A DNA stretch of 64,000 nucleotides. Origin: Tigriopus japonicus. Its lineage: Eukaryota > Arthropoda > Copepoda > Harpacticoida > Harpacticidae. Below are positions 47,526 through 59,500 of this stretch, one piece after another. The notes under the pieces were generated by a model, which made no database searches, was not told the DNA's origin, and saw only the letters and a list, made by a program, of their open reading frames with translations. The position numbers and the translations under genes were made by a program. The stretch is taken from positions 6,820,472 through 6,884,471 of the forward strand of contig CM021317.1 of the NCBI GenBank assembly GCA_010645155.1. Reading direction: 5' to 3'. Numbering within the stretch: the first letter of the stretch is position 1; the number at the start of each line of letters is the position of its first letter.

Positions 47526-50500
47526 ATGAAGCTGGCCGTGGTCTTGGGCAAAAATTTCGTGTTGAAGGGCAGACATTGGATCCAAACCGCGTTAGAGATC
47601 GTGGTACCCTGTCTCCTATTCATAGCATTAGTAATCATCCGATCTGCCTTAAAAGTGGATCCTAATAATGAAGATCCCGGAGCAAGAGCGTCACAGTATA
47701 CAAGTTTTTTGGACGATCGCGCCGGGATGCAGACATTTTGTTGGTCGCTTTATGGTACCACTGGCGGAATTGTGTATGTTGCCCCAAATAGTTCCGAATA
47801 TGCTCGGAAGTTCGTGGAACAGTTCAACGCTGCTGGCTTCAAATACTGCCAAGAGTCCAGATGGACCTATGAAGAGGATTATGTTGGTAAGGGCAAGGAT
47901 GGCTCAAGCAAGGATTACTTTCAAAAAACTGTACACCTTGGGTCCAATCAGTACAGTTAAGATTCAACGGAACAATGTACTTGTTGCAAAAAACCTGATA
48001 TTTATAGTGCAATGATCGCAACCAAGGGGTATTTTTGAAATCCGTCCTGAAGTACAATAGTTCTTGGTAACTATTTCTAGACTAACAATTACTTGAAAAT
48101 GTAATACTTGTGTAAAGAATTATGTATACAAAGAATTTGACGTTTCCTTGACCTACGATCGTCGATTGACCTTTTTATTCCCATACGTCATAGCATAGAG
48201 GACTGAAAACTGGAGACCGCTCCTCATTTCGCCGTTTACGTTAGTAGGGGAGTCTTTCCCAAGCACGGTGGATTGCTTAGGTTTCATTGATGAAATGCCA
48301 AGATTTTAAATACGTTTTTCAACGTCAAAGTGTCAAAATGAACAACTTTCATTAAACCAATTATCATATGTTAGGTTAAATAAAGTAATTAAATCCCTAA
48401 AACAAATTGCTAACATTTCCAAAACTGAAGTGTTAGCTACCAAAAGAGGCTAACCACTTTTCTTGGACAATTGTGTTCTCCCGCCACAATCTGTTTCTTC
48501 CCTACTGATGTAAGAGAATCTGATGATTGGCGGCGGCAGCGCAGTCTAGGAATTCAGTGGTCTATGGTCATAGATATCTTTACCAACAAAGTCTCTCTAG
48601 GACTACATTTTTAATCTGTTGAATTGTGAAACGCTTCTAGGACAAGATTTAAGTGACTCAAATTAAAAGTACGTTTGGCCCGACTTCAGTAATTTATGCT
48701 AAAAACTGTGTTCACAGATATATTTTTTTGTTCAGGCCTAAAACATTGAGATTCTAAAAAGAAGCCCAAATATCCTTTTGAACTTTTGAAAAAAAAATCA
48801 GACTTAACAACATTAGAGTGTTTTATTTAATTTTTGGGCACCCCTCTAATCACTTGATATTAGGTCAATTTGTTCAAATAGAGCAAAATATGTTGCTTTT
48901 TAGCCCTAAAATTAGGAAAATGTACCATTTTGCGTTCTGTGATACAAAGTTTTGGATCGAATAAGTCAGATCCACGAGAGTCTTCTCCAGTAGTTTACGA
49001 TTAGGTTTTATCAGTACAAAACATATTACTTCTTACCCATGGTATGTGCGTGCATCCATTACAGGTTTAAGACTAATTTTTATTTCCTTTGTTCTGAGTT
49101 CTTGAGCGCTAATGATAACTAGGGCCCGGAAAAAGTTTGTTAAATATGAAATTTCAAAAAGATTTCTCTGCGTTTCCTTGAGTTTTAAAATATTTTAGCT
49201 GTTTCAAGGAAAAAATAAATATTTTCTTGAAAATTATAGTCAAAGAAAAATATTACGGGCAAAATTGAGAAAAATAAATAGATGACCAATGCTCAATAGA
49301 GCTTAGCAAAAATGAATCTAAAATACAAAAATCTCTACAAAATGGTATTTATACTAAAATAAGACTTTCACAACCAAAACTACTGTCATCCAAAAAGAAC
49401 TACGTCATCCATTGAGGCAAATTGACAATGGCATAGGTGGGTCAAAGTGCTTTCCGTCCATCACTACTTTTAATGATAGTTTCTTTAACGAGCAGCTGAC
49501 TGGGAGGTCACAGTACATAAGACAGGGAGGTCACCTTAGTAATACAGCTCCAAAAATTGCACCCTGCCACAAACGTTTGACCTATTTTCGAACTTCTCAT
49601 GTATATTGGACACGTAAGAACAGAAATTTTCTGTATTAAAGCTCAAATATTGCACGTGTTTTCCATTTCACTGGTTGCGCTTAAAGGACTCTCATCAATA
49701 AAAGTAGTCATGGACGGAAAGCGCTTTGGGTCATCACGGGCAAAAAAACGGTATAAGGTCTCTCAAAACATGTTTGAAGATATTTTTTTTTAAATTTAAT
49801 TTTTCTCTGCTCAAGTCTCAAGTAGTCTTATGGATGTGTCTACCAAAAATGTTTCCGAAATCTATTTAGCCGTTTGTCTAAATTGATGTAACGACCTTCT
49901 TGTTAAGTCCTTCGAGAATGACAAACAAAAAGACCGTTGACAATAGATCCTCGCAATTGATTTCCGAATAATTATAGCAGAGCACTGATCTCAGTGCATC
50001 TTAGACTGTTGTCAAGGTAAATTTTCAAATATTTGTTTTTAAGCATTTTTTAAGTAACAGTATACACTAACTAATAAATTAAAAGTATCTCGAGACTGGT
50101 GATTCGAGACAAATTTCTCGAGGTATTGACAATAACCTTCCAGCCAAGTGAGGGTCTAATTTCATTTTTTCCGAGCACGTATGTGCTGTTTTTGGAAAAT
50201 GAATCGGCTTACACCATGATATTATCATTTTTTCCCTTTTTTATAGCCTTGTGTTTGTTTGTAAAAGCAAACAGTAACCTGATCTACAGTTCCACAGATT
50301 TTTAGAGAGCATTCAACGTAGTTGCATACCATTCCATTTATTTTGATATTATTTTTGACGTTTGCCATTGAATAAACTTTTGAGTTAAAGAAAGGTAAAA
50401 TAAGGGATGATGGATGAAATGCAATTGATCATCACGCAATCGAAGTATGCTTGGGTTCATGGGTTTGATCCCAATTGTAGTGGAACACCGCCTCAAATGG

Positions 50501-53500
50501 GGGCAACCAAAAAACCCAGAATGCGCCCAACCACATTGTTAGTACACAAACAAACGTAGTGTAAAATGATTATCTGATGAGAAAAATCTCAGAATAAAGA
50601 CAGTAAGTTTAACATTTACTTGTCAATAAATTTGAAACTTCCTTGTGAGTTTACCTAAACTGTCCTTTTTAAAAGGCAAAACTACATAGTTGACAAATAT
50701 TAAATCTGAAATTGTAATCCTTAGTTAGGGACTCCAATATGTTACTGCCATGTGCAAGGACATCTTAATTTCTCAGGACAAATTACAGAAATACAGCTTA
50801 AAGCCTATCATTGTACTGATATGAGAGTTTATTTCAGTGTAGTTATGATGTTCCATTGAATTTTCAGTGAAGGAACTAGGCCATAAGTGGTATTTTGTAA
50901 TTGAACCTTCGTTGAATCACAGACCAAGCCCCAGACTTCTCAGCAGAGTTGGGTCAATTACTTGAAAAATGTAATTAATCACAATTACAATTACATTATC
51001 CAAAATTGTAATTGACTTCAATTACAATTATGTACATGTCAATTACATGTCAATTACAATCCTTCCGTCTCTTTCACCCTTTTGCCTTTTCAAAACGATG
51101 AAAAATAACCAGATCTGCCATTTTTAAATGGCGATGCACCAACTGGCAACTTATAATGCCTGAAGGGCTAATATGAAAGAGTGATTTACAAAAACCAAAA
51201 GTTTAAGAACGGGCTTAAATACCAAAACTATTATGCCATGAACCACAAGGTATATTTTTCTTTTCCAGAAAACACAAACTTTATACATTTAATTCAAGTA
51301 TGACGATGTTTTTCAATTTTTATTTTTCCACTTCATTTGGCTGCCCTTTGTTGTGAAAAGCCCTACCTCCTGACGCAAAAATCATGGTCAAAAACTATTT
51401 TTGTTTAAAAGTATTTAAACATCATTGCTTGGGTGTGTATTGTATCAAAAGCTACCTGTTAGTGGCATCACATTGACCGCAAATTGACGACAAAATAATT
51501 GTTTTGCAAGTGAAAACTCAAAGTATCAATTGATATTATGGCTAATTTGAAGAAGTCAGAGTTTGAAAAGTAATTGGTAATTTGTAATTGAAAATTCGTC
51601 AATTACATGGCGAAAAATGTAATTAATTACAAAAGCAATTACATGTAATTGTAATTGAAATTACGTAATTGTAATTACAATTACTCCCCAACCCTGCTTC
51701 TCAGTTCTAACTAAACAGGCAGACCACGGCGACAGTAGTTTGATCCGTGACCTCTAGATGACTCCGGCTGTCTTTCCTTGGTTGACTCTGAGACGCAAAC
51801 GTCATAAAGGATATTTGCATTACACAAAACGCAACGCACTCTATGAGCTTCATCATGAAGCACTGCTTTCAAGAAAAACTCTAGATAAACCCTTCCAGAG
51901 GGGCTTTTGGTCGCAGTCAAAAGTTTGGATATCTTTGGTTAATTTATCTATGGTTAAATCGTCCCTGATCAGGGAAGAACTTCATAACACATTGAAGCAA
52001 ATCGTTTCTCACCAAACCTTTTGTTTTGAAAATACTTCTATCTAGGAAAATCTGTGCATTGTTGTTCGTTATATTACGGGCTGCTGTGCGATTACCGAAA
52101 GAAAGAAACTTCAAAGCCCCGTCAAAAACCTCTCCTTCAACAAAATGAGAGGTGATCTTAGGCAACTTCAATTGGCCTTGTTAAAAAATCTAGCCTTAAA
52201 ATTTCGTCATTGGATCGTGAGTCTCTTGGAAGTGTTTGTGCCAAGCCTTTTGTTCATTGTTTTGACACTTTTGCGAGCCTCAATCCAAATTAGTGGTGGT
52301 CGGGTGGACCCAGTGTTAATGAAAAAACCCACGTGGAATTTTATAAATCACTTGTGTACATCCACGCTAACGAATGAATCTAGTTGGATCTATGTTGCTC
52401 CTCAAGATTCCTTGTATGCCCAACAATTTGTCTTGGATTTTAACTAGTTGGTTCGGAGACATTGTGAACCAAGGCCTGTCTTTTCAAAGTCAGGTTTTGG
52501 TATGGAAATGGCATCAATGTTCATTCTTTTTGAAATTTATAAAGGCTTACTAATTAAAAGTAACTTGAAACATACTTGTATTTTTTTTAGAAATTTTAAG
52601 AGGGAAAACTTTTTTTCGCGTTTTAGAGCCCAAATATTTAGTTTAAAAGTAAAAAATTGAGAGGAAAAAAACCTTTGTTACTGATTTCTGGTTAAGGAAG
52701 AATTTTTTGGGGGGCCATATATGAATCTTCAAAAACTCATTTTTGCCAATTTTCTTCCAAATCTCTAATTTAAAGTCTTAATCCCGTGTCCTGATATATT
52801 TAAGGTCTTTAAACAGTGATTGCCCTAAAGCGGGTTTGTCGATCTTGGGGGTTACTTTCTTTTTTCATGTTTTTTTTGTGGTTGCATGGTTAGACCGCTT
52901 GTCTTAAGGGATTTCTTTGGTCAGCAAGAAATATCCCTTAAATCGAGATTTCCCTTGAATGAAAACTTGAAGTAAATAATGCAAAGCACTCTTGTGACTT
53001 AACTTTTCATGCATTTTTACCAAATGCATTCTTTTGACAACCTTTTGACAAATATTTCTACCACTTTAGAATCATTTTTAACTACAAAAACCATAGGGCT
53101 GAATATTTTAGATTGTCTTGGCGTCGAGCATAAAATCTAGAGGGCTAAAGGCACCTTGCTCGGTCTTTTAACGCGTGTCAGCGTGAGTGCCTCCAACCTT
53201 CTAAATTTTCTGCTCGATACCAAGACAATCTAAAATATTCCGCCCTACGATAACCCTCGTGTGCTTCTGTTTCTCTCTTGCCTGAAAAGACACAATTTTT
53301 AAAAAGGTCATCATACACAAAACCCTCAATGTTCCCCTGCCTCTCTCTTGACAAAATTCCGAATCCTAACTAGCCTATCAAGGTACAAGTTGGTTCTGAG
53401 CTTGGTCTCCAGTGTTTAGATATTTCATTAATCACTAGATAGCGTGATTTGGCAAGCGGGGCAAAATGCCTTGAATTTATCAGGAAAATGTCGCCCTCAC

Positions 53501-56500
53501 AACTGTTGAGGGGACAGTTAGTGTGACCAAATATGCGAATAAAGCCCAACTTTTTGAAACGCGTTCTTGAAGCCACAAGTTAGTTTTTGTCCATATTTGT
53601 ATTGGATTAATCCTACATAGCGCAAAAGCTTAAATTTGGGTTCTTCCTTTTAGTGACTTATTCAATGCTTTGGCAAAAAGTTCCTAGTTGTAGTATTCAA
53701 ATCCAAGGCATGGTCACCTAGTGACGTCTTCAGTTCTTTCAAGAAAGTGACCACTAGCAGTAACAAAAAATGACCCAAACACATTAACCAATTCCACATT
53801 TGATTCATCAATTGCCTTGTTGACATTTGCCTGGTCGCACATTTCAAATGTTCCCGCACTCTTGTCCGCTGAAAAGTTGTGAACTGGAGACACATTTTTA
53901 GGCTTACACTCCCTCTAGTATTAAAAGAACTCAATGCTCCAATGTCATTTCCTGTTCAGTTTTCTTTACCACATTATGCTCCTCACACATTTTGCTCGTG
54001 AAAAAAAAAGAACAAAACCAACAATCCCCTAACTCGCAAAACGATTATTTATGGAGTAAAAAATAGAAAGGAAAAATTCCCTCAATTGAGGTCATATTTG
54101 AGTTTCTCTTTTATTTCAACTCAACACACACAGCGTTTGTTTGAGCTGGAGAAGTCATTTTTAAGTTTCAAAGATATTTAGTGACTTATTCAATGCTTTT
54201 GGCAAAAAGTTCCTTGTTGTAGTATTCAAATCCAATGGTAGTAATTAATTGTTATGGAGTTCTTTTAATTAGGTCACAGTCCAAAAATTGATTTAATGTC
54301 ACTTAAAACATGCTGAAAAACAAATTTGAAAATTTTCAGGCACGCTCAGGTAGATGATGGTTCAAAATGTTGGTGAAATCTTTTTAGCCGTTCAATTTTA
54401 AATGGCTACTTTCGAACACAATTCTCGAAGGACACAATCGGACATTTGTTATCCCAATTTAAAACAAAGGCTCAATAGATTTCGTCAATATTTAGGGCGC
54501 AGACAACCATGAGACAATCTTTGGAACAGGTGAAAACAAAAATTCAGAAAATGGTTTTAAGTGGCATTATATCATTTGTTGGTCCGTGACCTAATTAAAG
54601 GAACTCACTTTCCTGTGCTCCATTGTCTCACCGCCTCAAAACTGGTCTTAATGTTTCTGGAACTTCAAAATGACCTCTCCAACTCAATTAAACGCCGTGA
54701 ACAGTGATTCTACTGTTGTTCCATTGGAAAATAATCCTTTAGACCGTTTCATCCAAATGGAATAACGTGCTGGGACCTAAAACGTGTTTTTTGCTGCCAA
54801 TAGGCTTGGAACAATAATAATCTGAAGTATGAAATTTTTTCAAAACGCTTGCTATTGGCTATCAATGTACTACTTTGATTTTTCAATTTAAAGGCAAATC
54901 GGACCAAATGGGGTAAAATCAAGTATGTTTCGTTTGTAACCAAAAATCATCGCAGGCGCCAAAAACAAAACGAACTGTTTAGTGAGCTTTTTCAGTAATT
55001 AATTATGCATGTCTTTGCCGATTAAAACCTATTTATTCATTTCAGTCGCGGAGTTGATTGAATCAGAAGACGAAATAGTGAAAATGTACCAAGAATACGT
55101 GTCTGACTACAATGTCAGAAAGAAAATTGGCCAAGACGATGATCCAAAACCCCCCCAAGTTTATGGTGGGATCGTTTTTGAGCCTAACCAGTCCTTTGAA
55201 AGTTCCCATTTGAAGTATAAAATCAGGATCGGATACAGAAATGATTACAACGATGAGGCCCAAACACAATACCTCTTTGATCCTTGGATGAAATATAATT
55301 ACTACGGTCCATCCGACGCCATTTATAGGTAAATCGCTTTGTCTCCATCTGTAATGGTTCAATAACACTATGCTTTCTTAAAAGTACCAAGTAACAAGTT
55401 TTTTGTTGAAGCTTCAAATGTTTGCCATTGTTTCCGTTACCATCAGTTCCCATTTCAAGTATAAAATCAGGATTGGATACAAAATGATTACAGCGATGAG
55501 GCCCAAACACAATACCTCCTTGATCCCTTGATGAAATGTGATTACTAGGGACGGGCAAAAAGTGTAAAAAGATTTGTGGTTACATAAACCCATTTATTTG
55601 CCTTTTTACACTTTTCCTCTTTATTTGCACGAGTTTTTACGAATTTGGCCTAAAAAAAAAACAAATTCGATTCACTTTCTCGGATTTTTTTCATTATTTT
55701 GGTTGATAGGCATGTTTTGCATTATTTTTGGCGTTTTTATCGAAATTTGGTGCATTTTTCTCTTTCATTTGCAGTTTTGGCCTTATGGTCGAAATTTGAC
55801 ATTTTTCACCAAATTTAACAACTTTCCCTTCTTTTTCCCTTTGGGATGCTTAGCTGAAATTGTTTTTCAGTTGAGGTTTTCAGGATCAATCACATTTCTT
55901 CACTCCACAATTGTAAATCCTTGATTGGATGAAAGATATATTGCAACTAAGGAAGAGAAGGATTTTTGGAGCACCATGTTGGCAAACTTCCAGCTTTAAA
56001 GGTTTAAGATTTCCCTTTAACATTTTTATATTTTAAGTATTACCAATAGTTTTTCAGTTGAAGAATAAAAGTATGAGAACTAATCTGTTCCAAGATCTTT
56101 CAGATCCAAAACGAAAATATTTACTACACTAACAACAATTTAATTTACCACCATATTTTAATTTGATAGTTCTCAATGATTTGAGTTTCTATGTTTCATA
56201 AGCAGTGTTCAACCTATTGTCTCGATATTTTTCAGCTCAAAGACCTTACTGATGGTGTTCAATCTGATTTTCAATCTGCTCAATCATTTTTGCACGTGCT
56301 ACTTCGTTTTGATTGTTAATTCACGCAAAACAGTAAATTTGCCACTTCTTTTAAAAATGCGTTCGTTCATAGAGAATATTCAAAAAGTGACCCTTTTTTG
56401 AAGCCTTCAGACCACGGGTGCCATCAAGATTAAGCAAAGTTTTTTGCACACTATTTTTGCACCGGACCAAAAACATTGATAGCAATCCTAAAAGATTGAA

Positions 56501-59500
56501 CAGATTGAAATCAGATTGAATCTCATCACTAAAAGACATCTTTTGTTTGCATTTTTTACCTGCCCCTTTTTGGTTTGTTGAGCTTTTTTTGAAGCTTCAC
56601 ATTGAGACCATTTGTCGCAAGGATCAAGCTGACGCTCTTTCCCATGAGCTTCTTTAATTGAGATGGTGAATTTGATGCATTTGACCGCGTTTGGTAACAT
56701 ACTTGACATGTAATTGAATTAAAGATAAAATTTTCAATTTGCCTCAATGGATGGCGCAGTTTTTCTCGTGTATGACTGTAGTTTTGGTTTTGAATGTCTA
56801 ATCTCAGTACAAATGCCATTTTGTAGAGATTTTTTCATTTTTGGATCATTTTGTGTAAGCCCTAATGAGCATTGGTTACTCATTATTTTTTTTCAATTTT
56901 GCCCGTAATATTTTTTTTTGAATAGAATTTTCGAGAAAATGCTTAGTTTTTCCTTAAGACAGTCAAACTATTTAAAAATCGGTGAAAAACGGATAGATTT
57001 GCTATTTTCTAAAAAGTACTTCCGGGCCCTAATAATAATCACCCTTGAGTCACGGAAGTTTAGCGAAGGTGGGGTTCTCAATTTCTCTTTTTATCTCTCA
57101 TCTCTGCCTTGGTACCAATACCCTGCCACCAATAAAAATGTCTACTACTTTTCGACTTTTACACCAACGATTTTGCACATTCTGCCACCAGATGTCACCA
57201 GAAGTCCTAATTAATGTGCACATGAGACATCCATAGTAATGGTCTTGAGTGCCCAAATGTCTTTGATCATTGATATGTGGGCCCATGAACCTGCCACCAT
57301 CTGTATGGTGGGCCCCGATTTCACCAAACCAAATTTTGTGGGCCTTGACACAAAAACGGTTGCCGACCCTTGGTCTAGTGAATTCCAGCAAAGTTAGTCC
57401 TTCTGATGGGCGCTTAAAATTAGGATGTTTTTGAGAATAGAGCAGGGGTTTGGTCCCCTGATCTTGGAACCGGACCATCAGCAGGATGATCAAAATGAAG
57501 CATTCAATTTCAGTTATGACACGGAGGTTGCCATTCAAAGCATTGTCGACTTACTCTATTTACAAGGCCGACTTCATGAGGAAATCTTCATCCCTGTTCA
57601 TACCAACTATTCAGATGGTAACGTCAAGCTTGTAAGTAAAATTTGAAAATAATGAAAGAAACTGCCTTAAGAATAAATACATCACTAGTGTTTTTAATTA
57701 CACCCTTATTCTTGAACCACTACATCCAGGACGGATTTCAATAATACCATTTGGATCCAATCTTTGGACTTAAAAATGTGAGGTTTTTGCACCAAGTAAA
57801 TTGTTCCGTTGAATTTTCATTCTGCTGATTGGACCTAAACAGTATTCTGGAATAATCCTATTTTTGATGCAAGTAAATGCAATCAACTAAGTTTTGTTCT
57901 TCTCAACGACAACATTGAAAAATCAGAATCAAAACAAATCTTGACTCTTTGAGCAAATATAGCATACTTTGAGGGGAATTTTGAGCTGAATTGCGGCGCT
58001 TTAGAATTTCGTTACCTTCAAAGATCTTGTGATTTGATATTTGCCTGCGTCTTCAGCCATTTAGTGTTCATTTTCATTGAATACACTAAGTTAAAAGCTA
58101 TTTTACCCAATGTTCTAGTCCATCTCTGATCAAGGGTTTGCGGTTCCAAGCCGATCTACCAATTTTCTGGCCTCAGTTTTGGATTACATTATGCCGATCT
58201 TCTCAGTGATTTCGTTCATGTTTGTCGTTCCTCCATTGCTGAAGAGGATTGTTCAGGAAAAAGAAAGTGGAGTCAAGGTGGGATTTGAATTTTCGTCAAC
58301 TAATGTGATTGGTTTTCATTGAATACACTCGGTTAAAAGCTATTTTTACTCAATGTTCTAGTCCATCTCTGATCAAGGGAAATCTGATCAACTTTGCAAA
58401 CATTGCCATCTACCATAAATACTTGTTGTGAACCATTTAGGTACTCTAATAAAAGTAGAAGCTTTGAAATCAAAGAAAAACATCAATCCTCCTCTCTCTG
58501 CTTACTAAATTGATCGTAGTATATTTCAAATTTACTAATATTTGACCAAATAAGGTCCGCATTGATGTCAAAGGATAGATGTTTCTAAATAGCGATAAAT
58601 GGCGGTAGTGGGGTTAGAAAAGTGGCGCCAATGACGTATTTTTCAGCAACATTTTCAAGGAAAATAAGTAACATGTCAACATAGATGTGTCATGAACAAT
58701 TTTGGAACAATGATAGCTGATAAGGTTTGGTCATCCTGAATTGTTCTGAAAACACGCACTTTTTTCTTAGCCCACAATCAATGAAAACACATTTTTCCAA
58801 CTCAATACCATTCAATGTGTTCACGCCTAATTGTGTGATTATTTACTTCTAGGAATTCATGAAGATGATGGGATTGGCAGGTTACATGAACTGGCTGGCG
58901 TGGTTCATAACGGCCTTTGCTTCTTGTCTTATAACAAACCTAATCATTTTGTTTCTCCTGGGCGTAAATTTCTCGTTGGGACCTGTCATCCAATATACCA
59001 ATTTGTTTATCATCTTTATCTCGCTAACACTTTATAGTGTAGCTCTGATTTTCATGCTCTTCGCGATCTCCTCTTTGTTCAACAATGGTGAGTTCATAGA
59101 CCCTTGAAAATTTAGAGTAAGAGCCGAAAAAAGCGACCTCAAGCGGCATTCATCGCATTTCTTGCAATGTAGAGAAGAGAAATTCCTTAAATACGTCCTT
59201 CACTTTGGTAATGGTGAATTTGAATGCCTCTCGTACGTCCCCAGTGATTTGAAATTGGCAGCAGTTAACAGCAAGTTGTTAATTATTGTATAACAAATAT
59301 TTGGGACATCAAGATTTTTGCCTCATTATGAAGTTATTACAGGCTTAAAATTACTGGTAAGTTTCGAGTAGGATTTTTGGCAGAGTTTTGCCACTTTGGT
59401 TTATAGGGTCAAAAATCTGACCACAACTAAACTTTTCAACAGACAATATACCTTATCTGCCATAAAATATGACAGCAACGCCAACTCAAAATCCATTTTT

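Noticed and set aside
57098..57538. 146-codon minus-strand frame over ABCA exon 3
   Set aside because: It spans a hAT-like terminus, an acceptor and part of exon 3 on the opposite strand, with no domain.
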